From Metabacillus rhizolycopersici (GTDB taxonomy: Bacteria > Bacillota > Bacilli > Bacillales > Bacillaceae), in contig NZ_JAIQUM010000016.1 in the NCBI RefSeq assembly GCF_020075705.1, forward strand, positions 21,294 through 85,293: DNA of 64,000 nucleotides, read 5' to 3'. The position numbers and the translations under genes were made by a program. Position 1 is the first letter of the stretch; each line of letters starts with the position of its first letter. This document shows positions 46,343-55,141 of this stretch, piece after piece. The notes under the pieces were generated by a model. The model searched no databases, was not told where the DNA came from, and saw nothing but the letters and a program-made list of their open reading frames with translations.

Positions 46343-47093
46343 TTAAACAATATCAATCATTCAACTCTATAGAGGAAATAGATAAGTCAGTCCGTTCATT
46401 TTTATATAAACATAAGTCAGAACTATCTGAAGCTACATACAACGTCCTCGAATCAATCTGGATGCAACTCAGTTAAGGTTATTGGTGTCTCTCTTTTGCC
46501 TATATAGCTGATCAAGTTAAAGTGAGCCGTAGAACGGTTATCAGGGCTGTCAATAAACTTAAGAGTTAGGAATTATTAAACGTATTCCAACTGTTAGAGT
46601 CAATAAAAAACGTGGTGTAAATATCATTGTTGTACAGGAATTGGAAGGTAATTTACCAGTTGAAAATAATATGTCACCGCAAGATGTCACTGTACCTGTC
46701 ACTACTAATAAAACAGAGAATAAGCAAAGCTCACTCTGTGAGAATAAAAACCTTCATAACGTAATAGAACCGTCAGTAGATGAATTAGACAACTCATACA
46801 CTCCTGCAAATGTTGACCAAGAATTTATCCAAGCAACTAAGCCATTCATGAACGCAGTAGACACGTATAAATTGTGGAATAGGGTCTTGATCTTGATAGC
46901 CTACAAAAAAACGAAGATAGAGAAGCCGTTGTGTGACGTTGTTGTAGATGCGTTTAAGCAGTCTGTATTCTCTAAAAAACTAAGGAAGATTAGATCAACA
47001 TTTGAAGGGTACTTTTACTCAGTTGTTTATGCTGGATTAGTTGTGGAGAAAAGAAGAGAGTGTAAACACCTGTTTTATGATTTTTTAGCATAG
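46343..47093 (+). pseudogene. Helix-turn-helix protein of mobile-element type, broken
   Basis: The frame starts near 46343 (QYQSFNSIEEIDKSVRSFLY and KHKSELSEATYNVLESIW), hits TAA at 46474, and continues with an HTH block (SFAYIADQVKVSRRTVIRAV). It shifts frame at about 46561 and then runs open for 170 codons (LGIIKRIPTVRVNKKRGVNI onward) to 47093. Related proteins of this build (SIEE-xxD-xxFL-KHK-EL at the N-terminus, then an HTH) occur on Bacillus plasmids and mobile islands. It is probably non-functional. A TTG-started C-terminal part (46641-47093) could still be translated. Confidence 0.75.
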
Positions 47094-47122
47094 TGTCTTG
47101 GATTTATTCAGCAATCAGTTAA

Positions 47123-47293
47123 TTAATACTTAATACCTTTAAATTGGATATTTTTCGCTTGAGTAGAATTTTTCACTCTAGCAAATTTCATTATAAGTTT
47201 GACTTGTTCAACAGCATCTGTAATTCCTTTAGCGTTAATGATAAGTTCACGTTGCATTTTGTTGGTATTAACCGTGAAAATGTATTGTTTCAA
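47123..47293 (-). CDS. Small unknown protein (56 aa)
   Basis: The TTG at 47293 follows AAAAGGGTGA by 5 bases; the ATG at 47311 has no ribosome site. The product contains QYIFTVNTNKMQRELIINAK and ends QAKNIQFKGIKY. It is basic, soluble, and looks like an alpha/beta fold. Its position next to integrase relics suggests an origin in mobile DNA. No family recognised. Confidence 0.5.
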   Translation of the reverse strand: MKQYIFTVNTNKMQRELIINAKGITDAVEQVKLIMKFARVKNSTQAKNIQFKGIKY

Positions 47294-47311
47294 AGTCTTC
47301 ACCCTTTTCAT

Positions 47312-47728
47312 AATGATTTATGAATTAATGATATGCGAGAAACTGGAAATCATACCATTTAAAGGGTAGATTTTGTTACGTTGTTATTTTGTCGAATATA
47401 AAGACAAATTGTAGGTATGTCACTTATCTGTAATAAGTGAGTTGCATAGGACAACGTGTCCTAGTCTGAATTCCAAATAATTACATGTGCAAAAATATGG
47501 AGAACAGTAATTAGCGGTGAGATAATGTATTTGAGGTAAACAATCCTTACATCAGGTCAAAATAACCATGTTGCAAAACACGACAGAGGGGGTCAAATTT
47601 GATAAGCAGGTAGCATTAATCTATATAAAAATATAAGTTTGATATAGAAATAGCCACTTCCTTATTAGAAATGGCTGGGACAATTCATTCATTGTGAATT
47701 TACCAATACAACCTACAGGAGTTAACCT
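47312..47728. other. Non-coding stretch
   Basis: No gene, repeat or clear regulatory site is seen. Base composition is AT-rich like the neighbourhood. Confidence 0.4.
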
Positions 47729-47821
47729 ATGTGGATTATAACCTGGATAATAATTATCATAATACAAAATAAACACTTCTTTAGAAATAATTTAAATTTC
47801 GATATCAAGTTATGTATATAG
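47729..47821 (+). CDS. Candidate 30-residue Ile-rich membrane peptide
   Basis: ATG at 47729, 7 bases after CAGGAG. The peptide begins MWIITWIIIIIIQNK and ends with a mixed tail (HFFRNNLNFDIKLCI). Two tryptophans and eight isoleucines in the first 12 residues make a membrane segment. A terminator lies 80 bases downstream. The size and build recall type I toxin or stress peptides, but no homologue is recognised. Chance occurrence in AT-rich DNA is possible. Confidence 0.3.
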   Translation: MWIITWIIIIIIQNKHFFRNNLNFDIKLCI

Positions 47822-47902
47822 GCTCTTATAAGTTACATAGAAATGTATGGCTCAATAAATGGATCTGATTCCCATCTTTTAAGCAAATATCGAAACAACA
47901 AT

Positions 47903-47930
47903 AGCACGCAAAATAGCGTGCTTTTTATTT
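47903..47930 (+). terminator. Terminator downstream of the candidate peptide
   Basis: AGCACGC, loop AAAATA, GCGTGCT, then TTTTATTT. Confidence 0.85.
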
Positions 47931-48294
47931 GCGTTTATGGTGTTTAATTGTCAGTATGTTGTCCTGATAAATGCATAAAATGTTTCCCTGAATGAAGGAG
48001 GGCGCAAAGTTAGTTATCGATGTTAAAATGTGCTAAGTTCGTCGAAATATAAAATTCAAAAAAGGGAAAAGTATAGTTTTAAGTGGTAAAATTGTTATAT
48101 AAACAGTACGATTAGAATTAAAATAGAAAAAATCTTTTGAACTAAGAGTAGATGTATGAACCGAATTACATACCCATTATTTCTATCTGATAGACTTTTT
48201 AATTCCAAGGAGGCAATACCCCGTGAGTGATATTTTTCACATAGGAGTTCACTGGTGATTAGTGGAAAAAGGTTTGTCCGAGAAAGCAATGTGC

Positions 48295-48320
48295 CCATTG
48301 CCCAGTTGATCAGGCAATGG
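48295..48320. repeat. Short inverted repeat
   Basis: CCATTGCC ... GGCAATGG with a 10-base spacer, downstream of ynzD on its strand. Nothing else is seen in 47931-48389. Confidence 0.5.
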
Positions 48321-48389
48321 ACTAATAAGTTATTTAGACTACTCTTTTTAGAGAATAACTATTTCTTAAAAATTAAGAAGTACTTTCGA

Positions 48390-48539
48390 TTAGGGTAGTT
48401 CAATATATTCATTTAATAATTTATCGAGCTCTTGGCTGTATTCGATAGAAATCGTTGAATTTAGCCCATTTTTTTGGACAATGTCAATTAACTCGGCTCT
48501 TTTATTTTCGATGATTTTTAGCATTTCTTGTTTAGACAC
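48390..48539 (-). CDS. ynzD: Spo0E-like aspartyl-phosphate phosphatase
   Basis: A 49-residue protein of the Spo0E family, small phosphatases that dephosphorylate Spo0A~P and so restrain sporulation. The sequence MSKQEMLKIIENKRAELIDI leads to the family signature SQELDKLLNEYIE. The GTG at 48539 follows AAAGGA by 9-10 bases. An in-frame ATG 18 bases upstream lies before that site. B. subtilis has ynzD at this same place, between yneF and ccdA. It is convergent with the upstream relics and divergent from ccdA. Confidence 0.88.
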   Translation of the reverse strand: MSKQEMLKIIENKRAELIDIVQKNGLNSTISIEYSQELDKLLNEYIELP

Positions 48540-48771
48540 GAGGACTTGTCCTTTCATTAATGATAGATAACTACTAAAATTATACCCTTTTTATGGAATG
48601 GTTTCAAAGGAAGATACTAGAAAAAACGACACTATATCTATTATAATAAGTTTGTAATAGGAATCAAATGTGAATTGGGTAGTAGTTGTTGTTAATGTGA
48701 CATTTAAAATCCACTAAAAGTAAAGCGTGTTTTGCTAGAATAGGGATAATATTCACTCTAGGAGGAGTCTG

Positions 48772-49479
48772 ATGGCAGACATAAATATTTTTTTAGCATT
48801 TGGGGCTGGTTTTTTATCTTTTATTTCTCCGTGTTGTTTACCTCTATATCCAGCATTTTTATCATATATTACTGGAGTTTCTGTTGGAGAACTAAAATCT
48901 GAAAATGGACTAGTACAAAAGAGAAGCCTAGTTCATACGATTTTCTTTTTATTGGGTTTTTCTTCTATATTTATTGCGCTTGGGTTTGGTACATCTTTAG
49001 TCGGTGAATTTTTTCAAAATTATCAAGATTTGATCCGACAAATAGGTGCGATATTAATTGTCGTGTTTGGATTAATGATTATTGGTGTTTTTACACCGAA
49101 ATTCTTAATGAAGGATCATAGATTTGAATTTAAGAACCGACCTAGTGGATATATTGGTTCATCATTAATAGGTATGGCGTTCGCCGCGGGCTGGACACCA
49201 TGTACAGGACCAATTCTTTCTGCAGTTATTTGGCTAGCAGCAACAAATCCCAATTCGGCGATGATTTATATGATAGCCTATATATTAGGATTTGCCATAC
49301 CGTTCTTCGTATTATCTTTCTTTATAGGTAAGCTTGGCTGGATAAAAAAGCATAATATGAAAATTATGAAAATCGGTGGATATCTCATGATTGTGATGGG
49401 AATTTTACTATACTTTGATTTGATGACGCTGATTATCATTTATTTAACTCAATTTTATGGAGGATTTACAGGGTTTTAG
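48772..49479 (+). CDS. ccdA: Thiol-disulfide transporter CcdA
   Basis: A membrane protein of six helices and 235 residues that passes reducing equivalents across the membrane for cytochrome c maturation and endospore thiol chemistry. The first cysteine pair region is [19 protein letters not shown] (about residues 17-35). The second is [13 protein letters not shown] (about 139-151). CTAGGAGGAG precedes the ATG. It is the first gene of the ccdA-yneI-ccdC group, in the same order as in B. subtilis. Confidence 0.96.
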   Translation: MADINIFLAFGAGFLSFISPCCLPLYPAFLSYITGVSVGELKSENGLVQKRSLVHTIFFLLGFSSIFIALGFGTSLVGEFFQNYQDLIRQIGAILIVVFGLMIIGVFTPKFLMKDHRFEFKNRPSGYIGSSLIGMAFAAGWTPCTGPILSAVIWLAATNPNSAMIYMIAYILGFAIPFFVLSFFIGKLGWIKKHNMKIMKIGGYLMIVMGILLYFDLMTLIIIYLTQFYGGFTGF

Positions 49480-49687
49480 ATCTTGCAAATTCAAAAAAAA
49501 CAATTTTTGGGTCTATTTCACTATTTTATTTGAATATTTTGTTATAATAGATAAAGGTGGAAGATTTTTATGGTTGCAAGGTAAAAGCATATAGTGCCTC
49601 CATAACATGTATAGTCGATTGCTTTTTACAGAAGAAGTTTTTGACTATCATCAGGCTTCCTTTATCATTATTGAGGGGGAACTAGAC

Positions 49688-50047
49688 GTGGCTAGAATAT
49701 TAATTGTTGATGATGCTAAGTTTATGAGAATGACGTTATCTAATATATTACAAAGGGCAAACCATGAAGTTGTCGGAGAAGCGGAAAATGGTGTAGAAGC
49801 AGTTGATTTATTTGAAAAAGAACAACCTGATTTAGTTACAATGGACATTACGATGCCTAAAAAAAATGGCATTGAAGCACTTAAAGAGATTATCCAAAAG
49901 TATTCGAATGCAAAAATAATCATGTGCTCTGCAATGGGACAGCAAAAAATGGTAGTAGAGGCAATTGAGGCTGGTGCAAAAGATTTTATTGTTAAACCAT
50001 TCGATGACAATCGTGTCCTAGAAGCAATAAATCGAGTTTTAGGATAA
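49688..50047 (+). CDS. yneI: YneI (CcdB), single-domain response regulator
   Basis: A CheY-like receiver domain of 119 residues without an output domain. The GTG at 49688 follows GAGGGGGAAC by 6 bases and gives ARILIVDDAKFMRMTLSNIL; the longer frame from 49607 is unlikely. Acidic pocket DD is at residues 8-9. The phospho-acceptor aspartate is in LVTMDITMPKKNG (about 53). The conserved lysine is in KDFIVKPFDD. It lies between ccdA and ccdC. In B. subtilis it is not required for cytochrome c synthesis. Confidence 0.94.
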   Translation: MARILIVDDAKFMRMTLSNILQRANHEVVGEAENGVEAVDLFEKEQPDLVTMDITMPKKNGIEALKEIIQKYSNAKIIMCSAMGQQKMVVEAIEAGAKDFIVKPFDDNRVLEAINRVLG

Positions 50048-50238
50048 GGTAAAAAAGGAATTGTTTATCCATTGTAATCGAATATAAGCCTCCATATAGT
50101 GGAGCTATGAAGTGAAACTGAGGAAACTTGTTTTGAAAAGCTAAAATAATTCTCGCTTTAGTGAATAAACTTCAATTGGATTTGTTGAAAGTGTATTGTA
50201 GGTAAACGTGGGAATTTTGTTTATACTAAGGCTAAAAG

Positions 50239-50748
50239 TTGTCTAGTAAAGGAATGATTTATTTGGTCGCGATTATTTCTTCAATTTTTGCATTGGGGAT
50301 GGCATTGGTTGTTTTATACATTCGAACGAAATCTGCTAAAAAGCCTGCTACAGCTAAAAAGATCATTTTGCCGCCGATTTTTATGAGCACGGGAGCATTA
50401 ATGTTTATTCACCCGATGTTTCGAGTAACAGCAGTCGAGTTTTTTGAAGCTCTTTTAGTAGGAATGATCTTTTCGATTTTTTTGATTAAAACATCTAATT
50501 TTGAAATTAAAGAAAATGATGTATATTTAAAGCGCTCAAAAGCCTTTGCATTTATTTTAATTGGTTTGTTGATTATTAGAATTATCCTAAAATTGTATTT
50601 AAGTAGAACGATTGATGTTGGTGAACTTGGGGGTATGTTCTGGATTCTTGCATTCGGGATGATTGTTCCTTGGAGAATTGCCATGTTCTTTTCCTATAAA
50701 AAGGTGAAGGCTCAACTAAATACGTCGACAAATATACCGACCATTTAG
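50239..50748 (+). CDS. ccdC: CcdC (YneJ), membrane protein of cytochrome c biogenesis
   Basis: A 169-residue protein with four to five hydrophobic helices, matching the CcdC/DUF1453 family. The conserved block PPIFMSTGALMFIHPMFR is near residue 45, followed by FEALLVGMIFSIFLIKTS. It has no cysteines, as usual. The TTG at 50239 has AAGG 7 bases upstream; the ATG at 50254 is preceded too closely by AAGGA. The genetic context (ccdA-yneI-ccdC) supports the call. Its precise role in Bacillus is not known. Confidence 0.92.
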   Translation: MSSKGMIYLVAIISSIFALGMALVVLYIRTKSAKKPATAKKIILPPIFMSTGALMFIHPMFRVTAVEFFEALLVGMIFSIFLIKTSNFEIKENDVYLKRSKAFAFILIGLLIIRIILKLYLSRTIDVGELGGMFWILAFGMIVPWRIAMFFSYKKVKAQLNTSTNIPTI

Positions 50749-50839
50749 CACATATAGAACCTTTTTATATCACAATTCTTTTTTGTAAAAGAATCTGTTT
50801 CATTCAACTAGTTTCATTTAAGCTATTAAATATGTCAGC

Positions 50840-50878
50840 AAAAAGATCCGAAACGATCATTACGTTTCGGATCTTTTT
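50840..50878. terminator. Bidirectional terminator between ccdC and yneK
   Basis: Perfect 16-bp stem AAAAAGATCCGAAACG and complement with a 7-base loop. It serves both converging genes. Confidence 0.95.
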
Positions 50879-51302
50879 AAAATAGCGCTTCATAAGCTGA
50901 GTAGTCGATCTGTTTTTCTTCTAAGCGCTTCATTAGAAATTTGTGATCACGTTTCGGGGTAGCGATAATATATCCTCGTATGACTAAATCTAACGTGATG
51001 CTTGAGACATTTTCTTCTAGAGCAAGTTGTCCAATTTTTCCAGCAATTTTTGCGCGAGCAACATCTCGGAAAAGCTCTGGTACAGGCTCAACAAGTTCTT
51101 CCAATAAATATTTTTCTTCTTGCTTCCATAAGTGTTTCGATTTTTCAAGATAATAATCTTGCCAATCTAAATCGGATTTACCATCTTCCTTCGGTAATCT
51201 TTGAAGAAACTTGCGAAACATGAAAAATCCGCCTATTGCTAACATGGAAACTAAAAAAACAATCCAAAATAGGATAAACCAAAGAAACCAACCTTCTAGC
51301 AT
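50877..51302 (-). CDS. yneK: YneK (DUF2621)
   Basis: A 141-residue membrane-anchored protein of the DUF2621 family. MLEGWFLWFILFWIVFLVSM forms the N-terminal helix. The cytoplasmic part contains DLDWQDYYLEKSKHLWKQEE, the family mark, and a C-terminal helical domain. I chose the ATG at 51302, 6 bases after AGAGGTGA. It is convergent with ccdC, as in B. subtilis. Function unknown. Confidence 0.92.
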   Translation of the reverse strand: MLEGWFLWFILFWIVFLVSMLAIGGFFMFRKFLQRLPKEDGKSDLDWQDYYLEKSKHLWKQEEKYLLEELVEPVPELFRDVARAKIAGKIGQLALEENVSSITLDLVIRGYIIATPKRDHKFLMKRLEEKQIDYSAYEALF

Positions 51303-51486
51303 GTTTTTCACCTCTATGAATATACTCGTGTAATAGTAAAGAGCAGTTAGTTACCGGCTTTCCAATTCGTATTAGAAGCGGGTGTATAACTGCCCAAAAC
51401 AAATCATTAATTGTGAAAGTATTAAAGTCCTTCTTTTTTAAACCCATCGTATGCACAAGCATAATAAAGTAGAAAACTTTTTGATG

Positions 51487-51681
51487 TCAAAATGCATGGT
51501 GTTCTTTTGCTAAGAGGAGCAAAGATTTCTTGACAGCTTCAACTTTTTTGCGGTCATAAGACGAAGTCACTAATCCATTTAACTCAGCTTGAACATGAAA
51601 CATAGAATGTTTATAGTAAATGTCGAGTCGAATGGTTCCAGCATCTGTTGGTAGATAAACAAATTCATATGTACGTATCAT
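51487..51681 (-). CDS. Small unknown protein (64 aa)
   Basis: The ATG at 51681 follows AGGAGGAGC by 5 bases and opens MIRTYEFVYLPTDAGTIRLD. The remainder is beta-rich, then helical (SYDRKKVEAVKKSLLLLAKE). No membrane segment and no cysteine. The strong ribosome site supports it. The reading frame extends upstream to 51792, but that part lies before the ribosome site. No domain recognised. Confidence 0.75.
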   Translation of the reverse strand: MIRTYEFVYLPTDAGTIRLDIYYKHSMFHVQAELNGLVTSSYDRKKVEAVKKSLLLLAKEHHAF

Positions 51682-52037
51682 AAGAGCTCCTCCTAGAAAT
51701 GCACGATCATCGAATGATTGCTGATTGTCTCCATTATGTCTCATCAATCGGTAACCAACTTTTCGGCAGGTAGTCCATTTACTTTTAAGCACAAGGAAAG
51801 TCTTTTAGGTAAGTTGATTCTATTTCCATGTATGAAAGTTAACAAAAATGCCCAAAAGTAGTTTCCACTTCAATAATAGCAGAAATAGCTTAGATTCGCA
51901 CTAATACTTTGTTTGCAAAGTGGTCATTTTAGCAACATTTTTTCCCATTCTTAACGTGTAGTAATATCCCTATCACATGAATTAGTAAAAATGGAGGAAT
52001 AAAGTATATGTGGATAGTTAGAATGGGCAGAGTGTTA

Positions 52038-52194
52038 CAAAAATTCTTAAACTGTGGAAAAGCGCCTGACATCCAGTGCAAGCGTCCGGCCCCTCTAGGA
52101 TCTACAGCCACTCTTGAATTGAAGATAAAAAACACCTTCTATTCAAGAGCGTCTTATTTGCCCGAGGCTGATCAAGGCACTTCTGCTTTTGTTC
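52038..52194 (+). repeat. GCGCAAGCG palindromic repeat, copy C
   Basis: It contains AAAAATTCTTAAACTGTGG, CATCCAGTGCAAGCGTCCGG, TCTACAGCCACTCTTGAATT, TATTCAAGAGCGTCTTATTT and GAGGCTGATCAAGGCACTTC. Same orientation as copies A and D. The rest of 51682-52037 holds no gene. Confidence 0.85.
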
Positions 52195-52202
52195 TTCATA
52201 TA

Positions 52203-52232
52203 CAAAAAGTACCTGATTAAAAATCAGGTACT
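52203..52232 (-). terminator. Terminator downstream of the coat-F gene
   Basis: On the minus strand: AGTACCTGAT / ATCAGGTACT stem then TTTTT. A second stem (AGTGTCCC ... GGGACACT, 52259-52296) lies between it and the gene. Confidence 0.8.
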
Positions 52233-52346
52233 AGTCCCTTCCGATCCGTACATGGTTAAGTGTCCCGCAACAAGCGAAGGTTTCGAAAGGGACACTCTTA
52301 ATTTATACAGTAAGACGATTGTTTATTCGTGTTATCGCACATTTTA

Positions 52347-52982
52347 TTACATATACATTGGTGGTTGTTGGTTTATCGATGAAGCTTTAGTGATTGTAAA
52401 AGAATTTACCATTTGGGTCATATCCTGTTGTTGAAGCTGTGGAACCTGGTAATATTGATGCTTGTTTTGATATAAGAACAGTTCATATGCCATTTCAACA
52501 AAATTAGGGACACTAGCTGCGACTACTCTACGTAACACAGGATTTGTAATCTCACAGGCTGCCATCCCAAGTAAACCAGCCATTGATTTACATTGTCCAA
52601 GCATAAAACTGGAAAGACATTGTTCGCCTAATTCATTTATAGATTGGTTTGGCTTTTTCGGTTGTGAAGGGGTTAACCCATACACAATATCATGACTAAG
52701 TTGCATTTCATAAGCCTGTGTTCGATGTGATGGATCCTCTCCAGTTGAAAATGCTTGAACCATCAAGTTATACAGATCATTAATAAATGTGTATTGACGT
52801 TGAAGGATGGTTTTAAGTTCTTGATCTTTCATAAATTGATCGTACATTTGGTATTGATTTAATAGTGAAATTGTTCCAGAGATGATTTCATGGGCATCAA
52901 ACATCTCATGTCCGCCATGATTCATTTTAGCTTGATAATTGGTTGATTGGTGCATATCCTGTTGATGCATTTGATTTTGCAC
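52347..52982 (-). CDS. Coat-F domain spore protein (CotF family)
   Basis: A 211-residue protein with a coat-F (ferritin-like helical) domain. The N-terminus is rich in Gln/His/Met (HQQDMHQSTNYQAKMNHGG). Helices then include AHEIISGTISLLNQYQMYDQ and TILQRQYTFINDLYNLMVQA, followed by LSSFMLGQCKSMAGLLGMAA. The C-terminus is again Gln/Tyr rich. The GTG start follows GGAGGG by 8 bases. It is expected to be expressed in the mother cell and located in the spore coat. Repeat copies C and D flank it. Confidence 0.85.
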   Translation of the reverse strand: MQNQMHQQDMHQSTNYQAKMNHGGHEMFDAHEIISGTISLLNQYQMYDQFMKDQELKTILQRQYTFINDLYNLMVQAFSTGEDPSHRTQAYEMQLSHDIVYGLTPSQPKKPNQSINELGEQCLSSFMLGQCKSMAGLLGMAACEITNPVLRRVVAASVPNFVEMAYELFLYQNKHQYYQVPQLQQQDMTQMVNSFTITKASSINQQPPMYM

Positions 52983-53116
52983 TGTTTAATCCCTCCATTT
53001 CAAATCGTACAACACTATAATTCGTCATAATTGATTAATTAATGTATTCGCTCGTTTGAATAAATTTAAGGCAAGGAAGCCATAAAATGTCATTCAAACT
53101 TTTTTCATGTTATAAG

Positions 53117-53226
53117 GGACTATAAAATTTTTGTACTGTGTGGATAAGCGCATAGCATCCAGCGCAAGCGTCCGGCCCTCTTGGGTCTATGTCTGAGGCT
53201 GATCAAGGCGCTTGCGCTTTTGTTCT
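53117..53226 (+). repeat. GCGCAAGCG palindromic repeat, copy D (short form)
   Basis: ACTATAAAATTTTTGTACTG, GTGGATAAGCGC, ATCCAGCGCAAGCGTCCGGC, then directly GGCTGATCAAGGCGCTTGCG. It lacks the inner pair of blocks, so its two ends can fold into one hairpin. Nothing else is seen in 52983-53340. Confidence 0.88.
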
Positions 53227-53340
53227 TGCACGATTATGAACTTCATCAAACGAATGAAGGTATTTTTTCGTTCACAACGAATTTATATGTTACCGTGTTT
53301 TTTTTAGGAAATTGGTTTAATAAGAGGGGGAGAGGTTGCT

Positions 53341-54108
53341 TTGGTTGTATACGAGGAGGATGACTCATTTGTTATGACAGAACAGCATGCGCATGCTATC
53401 TTATCAGAAGATTTCGCGCAGAACTGGAAAGTGGAGCTTTTCCTTGATAAAGATAAAAGGGATTCAGTTTTATATGCAATTGCCCAACATGATCGCTCTT
53501 GGATTAATCTTGATGAATCACCTATCTGGAATGACAATACTAATGAGCCTTATACCTTTAATGATTTTCCTATTTCAATTAAGCTTGATTTTTATCGTAA
53601 GGGATTAAATGAAATAGAAGAGCAAAACCTATATGCTGCTTTACTTTGTAGCATTCATTATACTGGATTTTTCCCAGGTGAAATTGATGACAATCGAATT
53701 ATTGAATTTATACAGGCGGAACAGCGAAGACAAAAACGACTTTTAAAGATATTGGATGTAAATGAAGCGGACAAAAACTTTATTTTTCATTATAACTTAC
53801 TTAAATTTTGTGATAACATTTCTCTCTTTGTCTGTATGCAAGAGGCTGGAGCAACCGGTCTTTCTCTACATAATTGGTTTAAGAAAGGGTTAGCCCAACC
53901 ATTTTCATTTTATCATGAGGATACATTTAAGGTCGAATGGAAAAGTGAAGAGGAGATCATCGTACATCCATATCCTTTTAAAGGAGAATTTGAGGTGGAA
54001 ATTCCGTTAAGAAAAGTCCAAAAGGCGCACATAAAAGAGAAGGGGATTCTTGGTGCATTTCACGACACACGTGTACAAAGTAGAACGGTTAAAATCATTC
54101 CAAACTAG
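53341..54108 (+). CDS. DUF3891 family protein
   Basis: A 255-residue cytoplasmic protein that I assign to the DUF3891 family. Family-like features are AILSEDFAQNW near the N-terminus, AIAQHDRSWINLD (about residue 47), LLCSIHYTGFF, LLKFCDNISLFVCM and the C-terminal HPYPFKGEFEVEIPLRKV. The histidine/aspartate pattern (SEDF, AQHDRSW, HYNLLKFCDNIS) recalls an HD-like metal site, which is inference. The TTG start follows GAGGGGGAGAGG. Its stop codon overlaps the ribosome site of the next gene, so both are coupled. Confidence 0.75.
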   Translation: MVVYEEDDSFVMTEQHAHAILSEDFAQNWKVELFLDKDKRDSVLYAIAQHDRSWINLDESPIWNDNTNEPYTFNDFPISIKLDFYRKGLNEIEEQNLYAALLCSIHYTGFFPGEIDDNRIIEFIQAEQRRQKRLLKILDVNEADKNFIFHYNLLKFCDNISLFVCMQEAGATGLSLHNWFKKGLAQPFSFYHEDTFKVEWKSEEEIIVHPYPFKGEFEVEIPLRKVQKAHIKEKGILGAFHDTRVQSRTVKIIPN

Positions 54109-54124
54109 GGGAGGATATGCAAAA

Positions 54125-54865
54125 ATGAATGACTCAATTGTTTTACAACTATACACTTTGCATGATGAGTGTGCAAAAGACTTTTACCACACATTAGAAA
54201 AGGTGTCTGAAATAGGGTATAAGTACGTAGAACTGGCTGGCTATTGGGGGAAAGAAGCTGAAGATTTAAAGGCGATACTTGATCGACTAAATCTAAGTGT
54301 AGTAAGTAGTCATGTTCCGTTGGAAAAAATGGAAGAAAATCTTGAAAGGGAATTACTGTATCTAAAAAAGCTAGATTGCAACAATATCGTTTGCCCATAC
54401 TTAGGAGAAGATAGACGAGCGGATTATGTCCAATTAGCAAAAATACTAAATAAAATTGGAGAGAGAAGTAAGCAATACGGGATTGAATTAAGCTATCATC
54501 ATCATGATTTTGAATTAGAAAAAAGTGGTGATAAAACAAATCTTGAGGTTCTTTTGGCTGAAACGGATTCGGACTATGTAAAAGTCGAATTGGATGTCTA
54601 TTGGCTGACACTTGCAGGGGAAGATCCTTTAATTTGGCTGAAAAACTTTTCAGGGCGGATGCCACTCATCCATTTAAAGGATATGACAACAGATAGTGAA
54701 AAAAACTTTGCTGAACTAGGAACTGGAAGAGTGAATATCGAAGCGATTGTTAAAAAAAGTAAAGAATCAAACGTACAGTGGCTGGTGGTAGAACAAGATA
54801 AATGCAAAAGATCTCCATTTGAAAGCATTCAAATAAGTCGTGATTATTTAAATAAAATTGTGTGA
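54125..54865 (+). CDS. Sugar phosphate isomerase/epimerase-like TIM barrel
   Basis: A xylose-isomerase-like TIM-barrel protein (AP endonuclease family 2 fold), 246 residues. The start at 54125 follows AGGGGAGGA by 9 bases. Metal-site residues are expected in SYHHHDFELEK (about residue 126), VELDVYWLTLAG, IHLKDM (about 184) and VVEQDKC. The N-terminal IVLQLYTLHDECAKDFYHTL is typical of inositol or sugar epimerase relatives. It is coupled to the DUF3891 gene and its stop codon abuts repeat copy E. Substrate unknown. Confidence 0.85.
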   Translation: MNDSIVLQLYTLHDECAKDFYHTLEKVSEIGYKYVELAGYWGKEAEDLKAILDRLNLSVVSSHVPLEKMEENLERELLYLKKLDCNNIVCPYLGEDRRADYVQLAKILNKIGERSKQYGIELSYHHHDFELEKSGDKTNLEVLLAETDSDYVKVELDVYWLTLAGEDPLIWLKNFSGRMPLIHLKDMTTDSEKNFAELGTGRVNIEAIVKKSKESNVQWLVVEQDKCKRSPFESIQISRDYLNKIV

Positions 54866-54866
54866 A

Positions 54867-55036
54867 AAACAAAAGCGCAAGCGCCATGATCAGCCTCAGG
54901 CATAGCATAAGACGCTTTTGAATAGAAAGTGTTTTGCGCCCCATCAATTCAAAAGTGGCTGTAGACGAAAGAGGGGACGGACGCTTGCGCTGGATGCCAT
55001 GCGCTTATCCACATTACAAGAATTTTATAGTTTCCT
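54867..55036 (-). repeat. GCGCAAGCG palindromic repeat, copy E (long form, inverted)
   Basis: It starts ACAAAAGCGCAAGCGCCATG, contains GACGCTTTTGAATAGAAAG and AATTCAAAAGTGGCTGTAGA, and ends CGCTTATCCACATTACAAGA followed by ATTTTATAG. It begins 2 bases after a stop codon. Confidence 0.9.
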
Positions 55037-55081
55037 ATAACATGAAAAATTTGCAGTTACAGAATGAGCGTCTGTAAACCG

Positions 55082-55114
55082 AAAAGTCAAGGGAAACTAC
55101 TCCCCTTGACTTTT
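55082..55114. terminator. Bidirectional terminator between the TIM-barrel gene and the FrnE gene
   Basis: AAAAGTCAAGGG / CCCTTGACTTTT stem with a 9-base loop. Confidence 0.8.
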
Positions 55115-55141
55115 ACATAATAGCTCTTTAATTGTACATAC

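Noticed and set aside
51178..51462. 94-codon minus-strand frame upstream of and overlapping yneK
   Set aside because: It overlaps yneK by about 125 bases in another frame and has no ribosome site.
54105..54665. 186-codon minus-strand frame opposite the TIM-barrel gene
   Set aside because: It is antisense to a well-supported gene and shows no domain or ribosome site.
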